A stretch of 64,000 bases of DNA, taken from positions 17,712 to 81,711 of the forward strand of contig CAYJAP010000001.1 in assembly GCA_964368425.1 (NCBI GenBank), given 5' to 3'. Every line of letters begins with the position of its first letter. Position 1 is the first letter of the stretch. Positions 45,449 through 53,587 of this stretch are shown here, one piece after another. The position numbers were made by a program, and so were the translations under genes. This DNA comes from CAYJAP01 sp964368425. GTDB taxonomy: Bacteria; Bacillota; Clostridia; Christensenellales; UBA1242. A model generated the notes under the pieces. It did not search any database, had not been told where the DNA came from, and worked only from the letters and a program-made list of their open reading frames with translations.

Positions 45449-46360
45449 ATGTTGCAGAATCTATTGCCAAATATTTTGTATGAAGCTATTAAACATGTGC
45501 CTTATGAAAGCCTGAATGAGATTCGTCTCAGGATAGGTAAGCCTGTTGTTGTAAATGTACAAGGCGAAAACATGTATTTGTGTGAAAGTGGTGTGAGTAC
45601 AGAGAGAGATAACGCTTTGATATGTAAAACGATCTACATAGATAAAATTCTTTTACAGGCTAGCAATAACTCCTTATACACTATCAACGACCAGCTGGTA
45701 AAGGGGTTTATCAGCATTAAAGGTGGCGTGAGGATTGGGGTTGCGGGAGATGTTGTAACTGCTGAAGGCAACGTCCGCACTGTGAAAAATATATCCTCGT
45801 TAAATATAAGAATTCCACACGATATCAAGAATTGTAGTCTTAATTCGTATCTGCATTTAGTAAAAGACGGACAAGTACATAACACGCTTATTGTATCTGC
45901 TCCTGGTGCGGGAAAAACTACTTTCTTACGTGATTTAGCTGTGCAGATAGGTAAACGAGAAAAAAATTTGAACCTGCTGATTGTCGATGAGAGAAGTGAA
46001 ATTAGTGGGTGTGGTTTGGAAGGTGGGCTTGACGTCGGCGAGAGTACGGATATATACACAAATTGTACGAAAACGTATGCGTTTGAGAACGGTATAAGAA
46101 GCATGAAACCAGACGTGATTTTGACTGACGAAATTAATTTGGACAAAGATCTAGTGGCAATCGAAAACGCCATGACCAGTGGTGTCAAGGTAATAGCGAG
46201 TATCCATGCTCACGGAATACAGGATTTAAAAAATAAGAAAAGTTTTTCACATATCCTGAACTCTCGACTCTTTACAAGGTTTGTTGTTCTAACTTGTGAC
46301 AACGGTCCAGGAACTTTACAGGGGATATACAACGAAAATTTGAGTTGTATATATTGCTGA
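45449..46360 (+). CDS. spoIIIAA: Stage III sporulation protein AA
   Basis: 303-aa secretion-type ATPase of the mother-cell SpoIIIA-SpoIIQ channel. Seen: EIRLRIGKPVVVNVQGE, Walker A SAPGAGKTTFLRDLA, Walker B LLIVDERSEI with GLDVGESTDIYTNCTK, and ASIHAHG. It starts the eight-gene operon; AAAGGAG precedes the ATG. A sigma-E promoter is expected from biology, but I could not read a convincing one in the 60 nt upstream. Confidence 0.96.
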   Translation: MLQNLLPNILYEAIKHVPYESLNEIRLRIGKPVVVNVQGENMYLCESGVSTERDNALICKTIYIDKILLQASNNSLYTINDQLVKGFISIKGGVRIGVAGDVVTAEGNVRTVKNISSLNIRIPHDIKNCSLNSYLHLVKDGQVHNTLIVSAPGAGKTTFLRDLAVQIGKREKNLNLLIVDERSEISGCGLEGGLDVGESTDIYTNCTKTYAFENGIRSMKPDVILTDEINLDKDLVAIENAMTSGVKVIASIHAHGIQDLKNKKSFSHILNSRLFTRFVVLTCDNGPGTLQGIYNENLSCIYC

Positions 46361-46361
46361 T

Positions 46362-46826
46362 ATGAAAGTATTTTTGTTGCTATCCGTTGCGGGGTTAATT
46401 ACATACATAGGCTGGGCGTTCAGTCATTATTACAAGAAAAGAGCGTTGTTTTTTGAAGACCTCATCCAGTTTTGCAACGTTTTTGAGAATGATCTAAAAT
46501 TTAGTCGGAATACAATAGCTAACGTTGTTAAACAGAATATAAAGTTATTTCATAAACCCTTCGCTGATACCTTAGAAAACTATTTTACTAAGCAAATGCC
46601 AGTTAATAGTATGTTGTTGAAAGAGCATGAAAATGTTCTGCTAAATCAGTTTTTCGGTTCTTTAGGCAAGAGCGATGAAGAGGGCGAGGTTAGAAACTTA
46701 AATAATTATAAGATTGAGTTTGTTAGGATTAAAGAGAAAACCTCTAGCGATAATATCAGGTTTGGGTCGCTGAGTTTAAAGATGGGTGCGATAGTTGGAG
46801 CGTTAGTTTTTGTGGTGTTTATTTAA
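46362..46826 (+). CDS. spoIIIAB: Stage III sporulation protein AB
   Basis: 154 aa, slightly shorter than in B. subtilis (171). An N-terminal membrane helix (VFLLLSVAGLITYIGWAF) is followed by a helical region resembling GspF-type proteins (DLIQFCNVFENDLKFSRNTI) and a C-terminal membrane helix (MGAIVGALVFVVFI). It is an inner-membrane part of the feeding-tube channel. One base separates it from spoIIIAA. Confidence 0.9.
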   Translation: MKVFLLLSVAGLITYIGWAFSHYYKKRALFFEDLIQFCNVFENDLKFSRNTIANVVKQNIKLFHKPFADTLENYFTKQMPVNSMLLKEHENVLLNQFFGSLGKSDEEGEVRNLNNYKIEFVRIKEKTSSDNIRFGSLSLKMGAIVGALVFVVFI

Positions 46827-46835
46827 GGAGGGTGC

Positions 46836-47033
46836 ATGGATATTGACTTAATTTTTAAAATAGCTGCGGTTGGGATTTTAACAGCTGTCGTCGCACAGGT
46901 GCTGAAGTATGCAGGCAAAGACGAGATTGCCACTTTAACTACTCTGGCGGGAGTAATAATAGTCTTGTTCATGGTGGTTAACATGATAAGTAATTTGTTT
47001 GAGACGGTGAAGTCGTTGTTCTCCTTATATTAA
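46836..47033 (+). CDS. spoIIIAC: Stage III sporulation protein AC
   Basis: 65 aa with two membrane helices (LIFKIAAVGILTAVVAQVL and TLAGVIIVLFMVVNMISNLF) and the conserved KYAGKDEIATL loop between them. Standard length. AAGGAGG precedes the ATG. Confidence 0.95.
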   Translation: MDIDLIFKIAAVGILTAVVAQVLKYAGKDEIATLTTLAGVIIVLFMVVNMISNLFETVKSLFSLY

Positions 47034-47048
47034 GCTCACGGAGGAAAA

Positions 47049-47435
47049 ATGGAATTATTAAAAATTGTAGGAGTGGGTGTAATTATTAGTCTTACAATAG
47101 TCATTGTGCGACAAGTAAAACCTGAGTTTTCAGCCATAATGACTGTGCTTGGTAGCTGTTTAATGTTGGCCTACTGTCTACAATTCATCGCTATTCCCGT
47201 GTCTGAGTTAAGTGCCATAATGAATAGAACTGGAATCAATAACGAGCTTTTTTCTATTATTATAAAAATTGTAGGAGTGGGATACCTCATCGAATTTGGT
47301 GCAAGTATCTGTGCGGATACCGGTAATTCTGCTATAGCGGACAAGGTTATACTCGGAGGCAAACTACTTATTTTAATACTGGCTATACCAATCTTTTCGT
47401 CAATATTTAACATCGTGTTAGGGTTAATTCCATGA
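47049..47435 (+). CDS. spoIIIAD: Stage III sporulation protein AD
   Basis: 128 aa, highly hydrophobic with four predicted membrane segments. VRQVKPEFSAIMTVLGSCLML and IKIVGVGYLIEFGASICADTG match the family, the latter being its best-conserved segment. It overlaps spoIIIAE by 4 nt (ATGA). Confidence 0.95.
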   Translation: MELLKIVGVGVIISLTIVIVRQVKPEFSAIMTVLGSCLMLAYCLQFIAIPVSELSAIMNRTGINNELFSIIIKIVGVGYLIEFGASICADTGNSAIADKVILGGKLLILILAIPIFSSIFNIVLGLIP

Positions 47436-48652
47436 GCAGAAGATTATGTTGTGTATGGCACAGAAAAAATAGATTCAAAACTATATTATTATTAGCTACA
47501 CTATTATTTTTGATGGTACTGCTAGTGATGCCTAGACGGTCTTCATACGCAGCGCAAGACACGGCTAACGCTGAAAACGACCTGCTGAGTTCTATAACGA
47601 CACAGATGAAAAATCTGGACTTCAGCAACGTGGAAAGAGTGTTGTCGAATATAGACGAGGATTTCGATATTTTTGGAGGTAGCTTTAAAGATAAGATATC
47701 GCAGATTGTTTCCGGACAGTATTTTGACGATTATTCCTCTATCTTTGAGGTTGTTTTAGATTTAGTATTTGACGGAATCTCAGCTGCCATACCGATGTTC
47801 ATGACGATAATCGCAGTAGCCATACTGTTTAATATAATATCAAGTGCCAGAGGGCAGAAAAGCGAAGGCGTGTCCAACATAGTCTATTTCGCCACTTATT
47901 CGATAGTCATACTTTTGATGGTGACTGTGCTTACTAAAATCACTGTTATGACAACAGTTACTGTATCCTCTATGAAGACGCAGATGGACGTCATATTTCC
48001 GCTCTTGCTGACTCTCCTTACTGCTGTCGGCGGAGTGGCATCGGTTGGTGTGTACAAGCCGATAGTGTCGATCTTAAGCAGTGGCGTGGCGACGATATTT
48101 AACACTGTTCTGTTACCTATATTTGTCATTTCTTTTATTTTTCTCGTTATCGGAAACCTCTCTCCCAACATAAAACTCGGGAAGTTTTCCGCCTTTTTAT
48201 CTAGCTGTTTCAAGTGGATAGTAGGCTTTGTATTTACATTGTTCAGTGCATTTCTAGCTATACAGGGGATAAGTGCCGGAAAGTTTGATGGGGTAAGCGT
48301 AAAAGCGACTAAGTTCGCGGTGAAAAGTTATATACCTATACTGGGCGGATATTTGAGCGAGGGTTTGGACTTTATATTACTGAGTTCTGTTCTTATAAAA
48401 AATGCTATCGGTGTGGGCGGGCTGTTATTAATATTGATAACTGTAGTTGCTCCAGTTATAAATATTGTTGTGTTCAAGCTAGGATTGCAGCTCACGGCAG
48501 CGGTGATAGAACCGATAGGAGACGGTCGCATAAGCAATTTTGTAAGCGATTGTGCAAAGATATTAGTTTATCCAGTTGTAATTATTCTTGGGATTGCATT
48601 TATGTATCTTATAAGTGTGGGGCTTATAATGTGTACTGCGAATGTGGTTTAA
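47432..48652 (+). CDS. spoIIIAE: Stage III sporulation protein AE
   Basis: 406 aa. A basic N-terminus and hydrophobic signal-like segment (about 15-35) are followed by an extracytoplasmic part (about 36-110), then six to eight membrane segments. TDVIFPLLLTLLTAVGG-like and IKNAIGVGGLLLILITVVAPV sequences match the polytopic core. It is the largest membrane component of the channel. Family length is about 390-400. Confidence 0.95.
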   Translation: MSRRLCCVWHRKNRFKTILLLATLLFLMVLLVMPRRSSYAAQDTANAENDLLSSITTQMKNLDFSNVERVLSNIDEDFDIFGGSFKDKISQIVSGQYFDDYSSIFEVVLDLVFDGISAAIPMFMTIIAVAILFNIISSARGQKSEGVSNIVYFATYSIVILLMVTVLTKITVMTTVTVSSMKTQMDVIFPLLLTLLTAVGGVASVGVYKPIVSILSSGVATIFNTVLLPIFVISFIFLVIGNLSPNIKLGKFSAFLSSCFKWIVGFVFTLFSAFLAIQGISAGKFDGVSVKATKFAVKSYIPILGGYLSEGLDFILLSSVLIKNAIGVGGLLLILITVVAPVINIVVFKLGLQLTAAVIEPIGDGRISNFVSDCAKILVYPVVIILGIAFMYLISVGLIMCTANVV

Positions 48653-48662
48653 GGAGGTTGGG

Positions 48663-49136
48663 ATGTCGGGATGGTTGCTAGGAATTGTGGGGGTAGTGTT
48701 CGCTGGGGTGATAATTGAAACAATAATGCCTACCGGTAAAACCAAAGATATTATAAGATGTGTTTTTGCGATATTTACTGTATACGTGATAATTTCTCCT
48801 TTGCCTCAGTTATTTTCTAAAGACTTTACTCTTAATACAGAAACGGCTAGTACAGAAATTGATACGGGATACTTGTACAAAAATAACCAGCAGATAGTTT
48901 CTGCCGCAGAGAAAGAGCTGAAAAACAGGATAGAAGAAGTCGGTTATTGCGGTGTAAATGTCGTAATTTGGGCTAATTTGTTTGCTAGTCCAATTACAAT
49001 ACAAAAAGTTTATATCGACTTAACCAATGTTGTTCTAAGTGAAGAAGTAAAACATATAAATAAGTATAGTACATTAACAGACTTGGTGTTGCAGTATGTT
49101 GATGTGGAAAAGGAGGATATAATCTTCTATGGATAG
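48663..49136 (+). CDS. spoIIIAF: Stage III sporulation protein AF
   Basis: 157 aa: two N-terminal membrane helices (WLLGIVGVVFAGVIIETIMP and CVFAIFTVYVIISPL) and a soluble ring-building-motif domain of about 100 residues facing the intermembrane space. AAGGAGG before the ATG at 48663 decides against an upstream ATG inside spoIIIAE. It overlaps spoIIIAG by 8 nt. Confidence 0.93.
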   Translation: MSGWLLGIVGVVFAGVIIETIMPTGKTKDIIRCVFAIFTVYVIISPLPQLFSKDFTLNTETASTEIDTGYLYKNNQQIVSAAEKELKNRIEEVGYCGVNVVIWANLFASPITIQKVYIDLTNVVLSEEVKHINKYSTLTDLVLQYVDVEKEDIIFYG

Positions 49137-49812
49137 TAAAAGCAATGAATTAGGAAGCGTTGAAATTACAAATCTAAAAGAGAAAGAATATGCTTCTGTT
49201 TCCAATCCTGCAAAAGATGAAAAGCAACACGTTACAAAAGAAGGACAAACAAAACTAAAAACTTCCCTTCTATCTAAAGATTGGTACAAAAAGTTTGCCT
49301 CGGTAAAAGGTATTAAACTGATTATTCCCATTATACTTCTCTGTGTTCTAGGCGTTGTGTACATCTCATTAACACAGAAAAAATCTTCAACCGAGTCGTC
49401 GGAAGTTTCGGTGGGGAACTATCTCACAGCCACTTCGTACGTAGAGCATTTGGAAGCCCGTCTGGCGAAGGTTTTATCCAACGTCAAAGGTGCTGGCAAT
49501 GTCAGTGTTATGGTAACTATCAAAAGCGGACCTGAGCTGGTATACGCAACTAATACCAATACCAAAACAAATACTGTTAGTACAGGCTCGTCTACTACTA
49601 CTGATACAAATATCGTTGCAGAGCCTATAATAGTTTCAAAAAATGGCGAGTCTAATCTATTGGTGCTTATGGAGAAAATGCCAGATATAAAGGGGGTGAT
49701 AGTGGTTTGTTCGGGGGCGGTCGATACTCGTGTCAGACTTGATTTACTGCAGGCCGTACAAACATTGTTAGATGTATCTAGCAGTGACATACAAATAATT
49801 ACAGGCATTTAA
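49129..49812 (+). CDS. spoIIIAG: Stage III sporulation protein AG
   Basis: 227 aa: a cytoplasmic N-terminus of about 60 residues, one membrane helix (LIIPIILLCVLGVVYISL), then a ring-forming domain with LEARLAKVLSNVKGAGNVSVMVTIKSG, the canonical RBM helix-strand, a Thr/Ser-rich beta-insertion (about 140-165) and IKGVIVVCSGAVD. In B. subtilis SpoIIIAG forms the large ring spanning the intermembrane space. Confidence 0.95.
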   Translation: MDSKSNELGSVEITNLKEKEYASVSNPAKDEKQHVTKEGQTKLKTSLLSKDWYKKFASVKGIKLIIPIILLCVLGVVYISLTQKKSSTESSEVSVGNYLTATSYVEHLEARLAKVLSNVKGAGNVSVMVTIKSGPELVYATNTNTKTNTVSTGSSTTTDTNIVAEPIIVSKNGESNLLVLMEKMPDIKGVIVVCSGAVDTRVRLDLLQAVQTLLDVSSSDIQIITGI

Positions 49813-49826
49813 AGGAGGATAATAAA

Positions 49827-50309
49827 ATGCTATCTAAAAAGAAAAAAGTATTTATAATATTAGGGTTTTCGTTATTATTGATTGCTACTGGAGTGTTGAA
49901 CATAGTACTTAATAAAAACCTACTAACATCTGCAAAAGATGACGGCACAACTGTTACTGTAGGAAACTTCTTTTCTACTTATAGAACAGACAGAACCGAA
50001 ACTAGAGAGCAAGAAATCTTATATTTAGATGCTATCATTGCTAGTGCAAGTTCCAGTGCAGAAGCTATAACCAAAGCAGAAACTAAGAGACAAGATTTAA
50101 TAGAGCTTATGGATGCTGAACTTATTATAGAAGGGCTTATTAAAGCAAAAGGGTTTGGTGATGCCATAGTTTCAACTTCAAGTAGTGCAATAAACGTAAT
50201 AATAAAAAGTGCAGAATTAACTGTTGCAGAAGTTGCTCAGATAGTGGATATAATCCAATCTCAAACAGCTTATACGCTAGACAATATGAAGATTATTCCA
50301 GTTGCATAA
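49827..50309 (+). CDS. spoIIIAH: Stage III sporulation protein AH
   Basis: 160 aa, against 218 in B. subtilis. One N-terminal membrane helix (VFIILGFSLLLIATGVLNIVL) precedes the EscJ/PrgK-like ring domain (ETREQEILYLDAIIASASSSAEA to ELTVAEVAQIVDIIQSQT). The linker between membrane and ring is short. It is expected to pair with forespore SpoIIQ or a GerM/LytM equivalent, not found in this window. Confidence 0.93.
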   Translation: MLSKKKKVFIILGFSLLLIATGVLNIVLNKNLLTSAKDDGTTVTVGNFFSTYRTDRTETREQEILYLDAIIASASSSAEAITKAETKRQDLIELMDAELIIEGLIKAKGFGDAIVSTSSSAINVIIKSAELTVAEVAQIVDIIQSQTAYTLDNMKIIPVA

Positions 50310-50333
50310 TCGTATTTATCGTATAATAAAATA

Positions 50334-50366
50334 AAAAGTCGATGATAAAATCGGCTTTTATTTTTG
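50334..50366 (+). terminator. spoIIIA operon terminator
   Basis: AAAAGTCGAT/ATCGGCTTTT stem (50334-50343 with 50350-50359, one wobble), 6-nt loop, T-rich tail. Confidence 0.85.
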
Positions 50367-50408
50367 TGTAATGAGGTAAAAAACAAGATTTCTTTACGCA
50401 TATATTAA

Positions 50409-50437
50409 TTGCTAAATGGCTAGCGGTGTGGTATACT
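50409..50437 (+). promoter_or_regulatory. Sigma-A promoter for asp23-nusB-xseAB
   Basis: TTGCTA (50409-50414), 17 nt, TATACT (50432-50437), extended -10 TGG. The 75-nt leader holds a direct repeat ACGTCTA (50438-50444 and 50485-50491) and a CATCT/AGATG hairpin. Confidence 0.8.
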
Positions 50438-50517
50438 ACGTCTAGTATTTATAGTCATCTTTAATTTGGGAGATGTGCAATAAAACGTCTAAATATGTAA
50501 CATTATAGAGGTATTAT

Positions 50518-50898
50518 ATGTACGTAGAAAATAACATAACGTCTAGAGGAACAAAAGGAAAGGTTACTTATAACAGACATATTATTTTGTCAGTTATTAA
50601 TTTGGCGACCAAAGAGATCGCTGGTATAAGTGGGTTACGTACTGACTTTGGTTCTGCTATGAAAAAGTGGTTTAGTAACAATTATTATGAAGGTGTTAAA
50701 ATAACTAATACAGAAACTTCTATGACGGTAGATATATATACTAACGTTTTTTACGGATACAATGTATCAGAGATTTCTTATCGGGTACAGGAAAATATAA
50801 AGAACAGTTTGTCGTCTATGATTGATGTTAAGATAAATAAAATAAACGTACATGTGTTGGGTGTGGACTTCCCTAAGGAAGATGTTGAAATAAATTAG
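50518..50898 (+). CDS. Asp23/YqhY family protein
   Basis: 126 aa. Family features are GKVTYNRHIILSVINLATKEIAGISGL near the N-terminus and VYINTKVFYG-like strands (TVDIYTNVFYGYNVSEISYRVQENIK). YqhY lies upstream of nusB in Bacillus, as here, and has been linked to acetyl-CoA carboxylase control. In many genomes accB-accC separate spoIIIAH from this gene; they are missing. Confidence 0.92.
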   Translation: MYVENNITSRGTKGKVTYNRHIILSVINLATKEIAGISGLRTDFGSAMKKWFSNNYYEGVKITNTETSMTVDIYTNVFYGYNVSEISYRVQENIKNSLSSMIDVKINKINVHVLGVDFPKEDVEIN

Positions 50899-50906
50899 AA
50901 GGTAAT

Positions 50907-51296
50907 ATGAGTAGAAAAAAATCGAGAGAAACTTTATTTACAATGGTCTTTGAACTATGTTTCCATTCTTCTGAAGAAATTGATGAAGAATTTTTTTCTT
51001 TACATGAGCTAGATGAGGAAAATAAAAAGTTTGTACTGTCTATGTATGAAGGGATAAAAGAGAACTTTTCTGCTATCACGGATATCGTGTCTAAAAATCT
51101 AAAAGATTATACAGTAGACAGGATTTTTAAAATTGATTTGGCCATACTGATAACGGCTATATATGAAATAAAATACTATCAGAAAACACCGGTTAACGTC
51201 GTTATTAACGAAGCCGTTGAACTTGCTAAAAAATATTCAACAGAAAAAAGCTATGGCTTCGTAAATGGGGTTCTAGCAAGTGTTGTAAAAAATTAA
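50907..51296 (+). CDS. nusB: Transcription antitermination factor NusB
   Basis: 129-aa all-helical protein: SRKKSRETLFTMVFELCFH, LKDYTVDRIFKIDLAILITAIYEI and PVNVVINEAVELAKKYSTEKSYGFVNGVLASV are the family's defining segments. It acts with S10/NusE in rRNA antitermination. It is 8 nt after the Asp23 gene. Confidence 0.96.
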   Translation: MSRKKSRETLFTMVFELCFHSSEEIDEEFFSLHELDEENKKFVLSMYEGIKENFSAITDIVSKNLKDYTVDRIFKIDLAILITAIYEIKYYQKTPVNVVINEAVELAKKYSTEKSYGFVNGVLASVVKN

Positions 51297-51314
51297 TAAG
51301 GATTTGAAGGCTTA

Positions 51315-52505
51315 ATGAGTGAAAACTATATTTCTGTATCGCAAATAAGTAACTATATCAAGAAAATATTCGAGGCAGAGGCTTTGCTTCAGGGTGTGTG
51401 TGTTTATGGAGAAATTAGTAGTTTTAATATATCGGGCGGTAACGCTTATTTTACGTTGAAAGACGAAAATGCTCTTATGAACTGTGTTATGTTTGGTATA
51501 CGCGCGGGCGTTCCTAAAATAGGGGACGTCATTTTGGCGTTCGGTTCTGTCCAGTACTATGCAAAAGGTGGAAGGTTGACTTTCAATGTTTCGCGTATAC
51601 AGCCGTATGGCAAAGGAGTGTTATACGAAAACTTCCTGAAATTAAAACAAAATTTAGAAGAAAGAGGGTTTTTTGATCCGGCTCACAAAAAAGCTATACC
51701 GTCTTTCGTAAGAAGGATTGGTGTTGTAACCAGCGCTACGGGAGCGGTTATACAGGATATACGAGATGTAACGACCCGCAGGAACGATACTGTAGACATC
51801 GTTCTCTATCCGGTCAAGGTTCAAGGGTTAGGAGCTGAGCAGGAGATTGCCAGAGCAATTAATTTTTTCAGCGAGTATCAAGATATAGACTGTGTTATAG
51901 TGGCTCGTGGAGGCGGTAGTATAGAAGATTTGCAGCCATTTAACACTGAGGTGGTCGCGGTAGCCACGTATAACTGTAAAAAGCCTATAGTCAGCGCAGT
52001 AGGACATGAAACTGATTTCACAATCATAGACTTCGTATCAGATTTGCGAGCTCCTACACCGTCAGCTGCGGCGGAATTAGTGGTATGGAAAAAAGAAGAT
52101 TTCAAGCAGTCAATACTATCACATGTGCGTGCTATGCAAAATCGAGTGGAGAGCATGTATTCAGATAATAGCAATAAGGTTTCGGGAATGTTTATGAGGA
52201 TTGAGAGAGTGGTGTCGGAGAGGTTGTCGCATTCAGGCTTTGAGATAAAAAATCTATTTGAAAGGCTTTTCAATGTTGTTAGTAATAAAGTGATAAGCGT
52301 AGAAAATAATGTGGTAAACATGCTATCGGGATTAAATATGTTGCACCCTCATAATGTATTAGATAGAGGTTATGCTATTATAAATAGGGGTAATGAGGGG
52401 ATATCGGGCGTAAGTGAGCTGAAAGAAAAAGATATTATAAATGTATATATGAGAGATGGAAGTTTAGAGGCGGGCGTTTTAAAAATTATAAAGAAGGGGG
52501 AGTAG
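51315..52505 (+). CDS. xseA: Exodeoxyribonuclease VII large subunit
   Basis: 396 aa. The N-terminal OB fold has GEISSFNISGGNAYFTLKDENA, followed by the catalytic region RIGVVTSATGAVIQDIRDV, VARGGGSIEDLQPFN and VSAVGHETDFTIIDFVSDLRAPTPSAAAEL, then coiled coil and LNPHNVLDRGYAI-like LHPHNVLDRGYAII. It degrades single-stranded DNA with XseB. folD, commonly between nusB and xseA, is absent. Confidence 0.96.
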   Translation: MSENYISVSQISNYIKKIFEAEALLQGVCVYGEISSFNISGGNAYFTLKDENALMNCVMFGIRAGVPKIGDVILAFGSVQYYAKGGRLTFNVSRIQPYGKGVLYENFLKLKQNLEERGFFDPAHKKAIPSFVRRIGVVTSATGAVIQDIRDVTTRRNDTVDIVLYPVKVQGLGAEQEIARAINFFSEYQDIDCVIVARGGGSIEDLQPFNTEVVAVATYNCKKPIVSAVGHETDFTIIDFVSDLRAPTPSAAAELVVWKKEDFKQSILSHVRAMQNRVESMYSDNSNKVSGMFMRIERVVSERLSHSGFEIKNLFERLFNVVSNKVISVENNVVNMLSGLNMLHPHNVLDRGYAIINRGNEGISGVSELKEKDIINVYMRDGSLEAGVLKIIKKGE

Positions 52506-52509
52506 TTAT

Positions 52510-52722
52510 ATGTTGGAAGAGGGATTAGAAAAATTAAAAAAGATACTAGAGAAATTAGAGTCTGGTAAACTAGGTTTGGATGAGAGCATTTCTTTGTTTG
52601 AAGAGGGTGCGGCTATTGCAAAGAAAAGTTTGCAAGAACTTGAAAAGAGTAAAGGCAAATTAAAAACTATTAAAAAAGAGATAGATTCTTTCGTCGAGGT
52701 AGAACAAAGCGGCAACGAATAA
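52510..52722 (+). CDS. xseB: Exodeoxyribonuclease VII small subunit
   Basis: 70-aa helical hairpin: LKKILEKLESGKLGLDESISLFEEGAAIAKK is the family signature. It starts 4 nt after xseA. ispA and dxs, which usually follow, are absent; a terminator closes the operon instead. Confidence 0.95.
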   Translation: MLEEGLEKLKKILEKLESGKLGLDESISLFEEGAAIAKKSLQELEKSKGKLKTIKKEIDSFVEVEQSGNE

Positions 52723-52955
52723 TCTTTTACTGTAATATTTTACACGAATAAAACTATTATATTTATGATAAAAAGAAGAGGATGTGTCCATCTCTCTTTC
52801 TTTTTTATCCAAATTACTATTTATCGGGGCTCGAAACATGCACGTAAAATGTCGCTTTATGTAGCCATTATTTACCTCTGTATAAACATACATTATTTTT
52901 ATGCAATGGCAATTCTATATTTATAACAGGTATTGTATAAGTATAAAAACTTTTA
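52723..52955. other. Intergenic region xseB-argR
   Basis: The 333-nt gap 52723-53055 contains the xseB terminator (52770-52806), then about 125 nt of AT-rich sequence in which I see no gene, then the argR operator/promoter region from about 52934. A short minus-strand frame (52660-52893) has no binding site and overlaps xseB, so it is not called. Confidence 0.6.
52770..52806 (+). terminator. xseB operon terminator
   Basis: A-rich left arm (52770-52780) paired with a CTCTTTC/T6 right arm (52794-52806) around an ATGTGTCCAT loop region, ending in T6. Confidence 0.8.
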
Positions 52956-53034
52956 TGTATAAATATACAAAAAGCACTTGCATATTTATAAATGTTATTG
53001 TATAATGTGATTGCGTCTTACAAATAAATATACA
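52934..53034. promoter_or_regulatory. Tandem ARG boxes at argR
   Basis: TGTATAAATATACA (52956-52969) fits the ARG-box pattern TGnATwwwwATnCA exactly and is symmetric. Near matches flank it at 52934-52947 and 52979-52992, centred 22-23 bp away, about two helical turns. A weaker half-match lies at 53021-53034. They cover the argR -35 and flank its start, so autoregulation is likely. Confidence 0.7.
52978..53006 (+). promoter_or_regulatory. Sigma-A promoter for argR
   Basis: TTGCAT (52978-52983), 17 nt, TATAAT (53001-53006). It overlaps a predicted ARG box. Confidence 0.8.
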
Positions 53035-53055
53035 TTTTTATCAAGGAGAAAGTAC

Positions 53056-53508
53056 ATGGCTAGAAACTCACGTCAATCTAAAATATTAGAATTAATTTCA
53101 GTAAATGAGATCGAAACGCAGGAAGATTTGGTCTCTGCATTAAAAAAATCTGGGTTCAATATTACTCAAGCGACTATCAGTCGTGACATTAAGGAACTAG
53201 GGTTAATTAAGGTTCTTACGGATAGTAAAAAATATAAGTATGCTGTTATTACTTCTTCTGTACAGACGGTTTCTAATAAGTGTATGAATATATTTAAAGA
53301 GTGTGTTATTTCCATCAAAAATGCTATGAACCTTGTAGTTGTAAAAACGCTCAAAGGTTGCGGTGGAATGGTGGCTGGATTTATAGATCAGTTATCGTAT
53401 TCAAACGTTTTGGGTTGTACATATGGTGATGACACTGTGATGATCATCTCAAATGATGTTGAAGATGCCTATATGGTGCAGGAAAAATTAACATCAATCT
53501 TAAGTTAG
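53056..53508 (+). CDS. argR: Arginine repressor ArgR/AhrC
   Basis: 150 aa. The winged helix includes SRQSKILELI, ETQEDLVSALKKSGFNITQATISRDIKELGLIKV with the SR-DI recognition helix. The C-terminal hexamerisation and arginine-binding domain ends GCTYGDDTVMIIS, where the Asp pair binds arginine. The ATG at 53056 with AAGGAG replaces an in-frame GTG upstream. Adjacent recN is the conserved Firmicutes arrangement. No arginine genes lie in the window. Confidence 0.95.
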   Translation: MARNSRQSKILELISVNEIETQEDLVSALKKSGFNITQATISRDIKELGLIKVLTDSKKYKYAVITSSVQTVSNKCMNIFKECVISIKNAMNLVVVKTLKGCGGMVAGFIDQLSYSNVLGCTYGDDTVMIISNDVEDAYMVQEKLTSILS

Positions 53509-53520
53509 TTAAACGGGAAG

Positions 53521-53550
53521 AAAGCAACAGTTTTGATTGTTGTTTTTTTT
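53521..53550 (+). terminator. argR terminator overlapping the recN promoter
   Basis: CAACA/TGTTG stem (53525-53529 with 53538-53542) and eight T. The right arm contains the recN -35. Confidence 0.75.
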
Positions 53551-53565
53551 ATCTTTTGGTATAAT
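53537..53565 (+). promoter_or_regulatory. Sigma-A promoter for recN
   Basis: TTGTTG (53537-53542), 17 nt, TATAAT (53560-53565), extended -10 TGG. No LexA-type box is evident. Confidence 0.75.
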
Positions 53566-53587
53566 AATCGTGGTTTAGAAGGAGTTT

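Noticed and set aside
52660..52893. 77-aa minus-strand frame in the xseB-argR gap
   Set aside because: It overlaps xseB, has no Shine-Dalgarno and crosses the xseB terminator.
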